Source: Candidatus Latescibacterota bacterium (lineage in GTDB: Bacteria > Latescibacterota > UBA2968 > UBA8231). Taken from it: DNA of 64,000 bases. The notes below the pieces were generated by a model. That model saw only the letters and a program-made list of their open reading frames with translations. It was not told where the DNA came from and did no database searches. Below, in pieces: positions 62,242 to 64,000 of the stretch (the stretch's first letter is position 1; every line of letters begins with the position of its first letter). The DNA is taken from contig JAJEGS010000055.1 in the NCBI GenBank assembly GCA_022819745.1, positions 1-64,000 on the forward strand, written 5' to 3'. Position numbers and translations under genes: made by a program.

Positions 62242-63914
62242 GCGTTGTTTTCCTCAACTACAACACCCGAGACCTGACCCGCCAGGCCCTGAGTTCTGTG
62301 CTCGCAGCAGCCGAAGGGCTAGCGGTGGAGATATTCGTCGTTGACAATGCCTCGGTAGATGGCAGTGCTGACATGGTAGCCGAGGAGTTCCCGCAAGTGA
62401 AGCTGATCCGCAACGCGGCCAATGTGGGTTTTGCGGCTGGCAACAACGTGGCCTTGCGGCAGGTGACCGGAGAATACGTGCTGCTGATCAACACCGATAC
62501 CATTGTGCGCCAGGATGCGCTGCGCACGATGGTAGAGTTCTTGGACGCGCACCCGGAAGCCGGAGCCTGCGGGTGCAAAATCCTCGACCCGGACGGCACC
62601 TTGCAGCTCGACAGCCGCCGCGGCTTTCCGACGCCTTTGGCTGCCTTCTGCAAGATGTCGGGCCTGAGCCGCTTCTTTCCCAAGCACCCGCTCATCGCCC
62701 ACTACCACATGACGTATCTCGATCCCGAGCAGACGGCTGAGGTCGAGGTGCTGTCCGGTTCTTGCATGATGGTGCGCAAGGCGGCCATGGACCAAGTCGG
62801 CCTGCTCGACGAGGACTATTTCATGTACGGCGAGGACATCGACTGGTGCTATCGCTTCCACCAAGCTGGCTGGAAAATTTACTACGTGCCAACAACCTCG
62901 ATCATTCACTTTCGCGGCGAGAGTGGCCGGGGGGTGCCTCTGCGAATTCTCTATCGCAAGAGCCGTGCCATGTCGATTTTTGTCAACAAACACATGGCGC
63001 GGCGTTTTCGCTTCTTCCCACTGTGGCTTTTGCAGGTGGGCATTGCCCTGTACGGAACGTTCCGCCTCCTCGCCCGGGCGGGTCGCGCCTTGGCCATGCC
63101 GCTGATCGACGCTGGCTTAGTGCTCTGCGGCTTAAAGCTCGGATTAGCGGTGCGCTACCACCAAGAGCTGGTGCCTTTTATCTACCGCATCGAGCAAGTC
63201 GGCAATCTATTCGGCCTCGACGTCCAGCCGACGCGCTGGCTGGTGCCGCCTCCGTATTCGGATTTGCAATGGGCTACTGTGTACGGCGCTTCGACCTTGG
63301 TCTGGCTATTGGCGTTTTACGCGTCGGGCCTGTACGACCGCCGCCGCTACTCGGTGGCGTGGTCGGTAGTGGGGGTGACGCTGGGGTTTGCCTGCATAGT
63401 GATGCTGGTGTTCTTCTTTAAGGCGTACAATTTTTCGCGGCTAGCTGTGGTCGCGGCTTGGTTTTGCAACTTGCTGTTAATCGCCGGTTGGCGCTTGGCC
63501 GCGCGTTGGTTCCTGTACCAGCGCGGCCGCGAGGGTCGGTTGCGCACCCTGTTGGTGGGAACGGATGCGGTTGCCGTGCATTTCGTCGAGCAGTTAGAAC
63601 GCACGAGTATGGTCAACTGCGATCTGATCGGCGTGGTGGGCGATGGCTCCCAACAGCGGGGCTGCCCGCTGGCTGGTCGCCCAGTGGTCGGCCACGTTGG
63701 CGAACTGGAGGCATTGGTGGACGACTTTGCCATTGAGCACCTCGTGTTCACTCCGAGCGCCATGGCGTCGTTCTTGGAGCAGCCGGTGCAGTCGCGGGGG
63801 GCACGGGATTTGCGCGTTAGCATGGTGCCGGTCGCTTTTGCCGAGATGGTTGCCGATCGCGGCGCACACGACTCCGCGCCTTTGCCCCTCGTGGAGATTC
63901 AGACGGGGAGTTGA
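62232..63914 (+). CDS. GT2 glycosyltransferase fused to the non-catalytic half of a phosphoglycosyl transferase
   Basis: 560-aa fusion. Residues about 1-260 are a GT2 rhamnosyltransferase-like domain: VFLNYNTRDLTRQAL, DNASVDGSAD, NVGFAAGNN and INTDTIV. Residues about 355-560 have four hydrophobic helices and a CoA-binding-like Rossmann domain (RLRTLLVGTDAVAVHFVEQL) like the N-terminal part of WcaJ/WbaP enzymes. The catalytic sugar-phosphate transferase domain is absent and the frame stops at TAG after VEIQTGS. The start is GTG 62232. Confidence 0.82.
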   Translation: MRLSVVFLNYNTRDLTRQALSSVLAAAEGLAVEIFVVDNASVDGSADMVAEEFPQVKLIRNAANVGFAAGNNVALRQVTGEYVLLINTDTIVRQDALRTMVEFLDAHPEAGACGCKILDPDGTLQLDSRRGFPTPLAAFCKMSGLSRFFPKHPLIAHYHMTYLDPEQTAEVEVLSGSCMMVRKAAMDQVGLLDEDYFMYGEDIDWCYRFHQAGWKIYYVPTTSIIHFRGESGRGVPLRILYRKSRAMSIFVNKHMARRFRFFPLWLLQVGIALYGTFRLLARAGRALAMPLIDAGLVLCGLKLGLAVRYHQELVPFIYRIEQVGNLFGLDVQPTRWLVPPPYSDLQWATVYGASTLVWLLAFYASGLYDRRRYSVAWSVVGVTLGFACIVMLVFFFKAYNFSRLAVVAAWFCNLLLIAGWRLAARWFLYQRGREGRLRTLLVGTDAVAVHFVEQLERTSMVNCDLIGVVGDGSQQRGCPLAGRPVVGHVGELEALVDDFAIEHLVFTPSAMASFLEQPVQSRGARDLRVSMVPVAFAEMVADRGAHDSAPLPLVEIQTGS

Positions 63915-63983
63915 GTAGAGCAGTGTTGATCTTTTACCTTTATTTACGTATTGTGAACGCGAGCATATGCTGGGAGAATAACT

Positions 63984-64000
63984 ATGTCTGAAAGGCGTTT
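63984..64000 (+). CDS. Start of a gene cut by the right edge
   Basis: ATG 63984 follows GGGAGA by eight bases and begins MSERR. Only five codons are visible, so no product can be named. The preceding 69 bp contain the 10-bp palindrome AGCATATGCT (63962-63971), a possible operator. Position suggests the polysaccharide cluster continues. Confidence 0.4.

Overview
This 64-kb window looks like a chromosome segment of an uncultured, diderm bacterium with GC-rich coding regions. Lipoprotein signals, a membrane-bound lytic transglycosylase (MltD), SPOR proteins and an MreD-PBP2-RodA block point to a Gram-negative rod. Several sulfatases, phytanoyl-CoA-type dioxygenases, a CehA-like metallohydrolase and a C45 acyltransferase recall the gene content of Latescibacterota/Poribacteria-type lineages. 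That placement is an inference from gene content only. I saw no rRNA, tRNA, transposase or integrase.

Region 1 (1-10184, all minus strand) is a complete type I-E CRISPR-Cas locus: cas3, cas8e, cse2, cas7e, cas5e, cas6e, cas1, cas2, a leader with a good promoter, and 20 repeats (period 61 bp) that run off the left edge. Spacers from overlapping protospacers reciprocally reveal an AAG PAM. The most interesting item lies between cas3 and cas8e. Two degenerate CRISPR repeats, both with compensatory stem changes, flank a 19-20 nt pseudo-spacer. That pseudo-spacer matches 16 of 20 bases at the cas8e promoter/start-site region, next to an ATG PAM. Two of the four mismatches fall at guide positions 6 and 12, which Cascade does not pair. 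This looks like a CreR/CreA-type RNA that would guide Cascade to repress its own operon. The cas3 stop codon lies inside the predicted Cas6e-generated 5' handle, so processing could also remove the stop codon of cas3 mRNA.

Region 2 (10186-17237, minus) is a tightly packed operon: two PhyH-type dioxygenases, a sulfatase, an alkaline-phosphatase-superfamily hydrolase, a zinc alcohol dehydrogenase and a KduD-like SDR. It runs directly into cas3, separated by one base. It is probably catabolic for a sulfated or esterified sugar-like compound.

Region 3 (17472-36369) is mixed metabolism: SAM hydrolase, phosphohexomutase, a compact restriction-modification pair (HTH-fused methyltransferase and a PD-ExK nuclease), CYTH, quinone oxidoreductase, C45 acyltransferase, CehA-like protein, KsgA, thioredoxin reductase, hydroxyacid dehydrogenase, RidA-like protein, phosphopantetheinyl transferase, an orphan molybdenum hydroxylase subunit, IMPase-like, DapA-like, a clan AA protease pair and an aminotransferase.

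Region 4 (36391-49367) is envelope and core housekeeping: an ASH-repeat surface protein, ornithine cyclodeaminase-like protein, LytR_C protein, RsfS, MtnA, SPOR protein, MltD with four LysM domains, MreD, PBP2, RodA and a TPR protein.

Region 5 (49369-64000) holds a receiver-less sigma-54 activator, an orphan ParA, MazG, a second sulfatase, PPK2, membrane proteins, a GT39-type glycosyltransferase, an aldo/keto reductase, and a surface-polysaccharide operon (YyaL-like lipoprotein, RfbD, dolichol-phosphate-mannose-synthase-like GT2, and a GT2 fused to the non-catalytic half of a phosphoglycosyl transferase).
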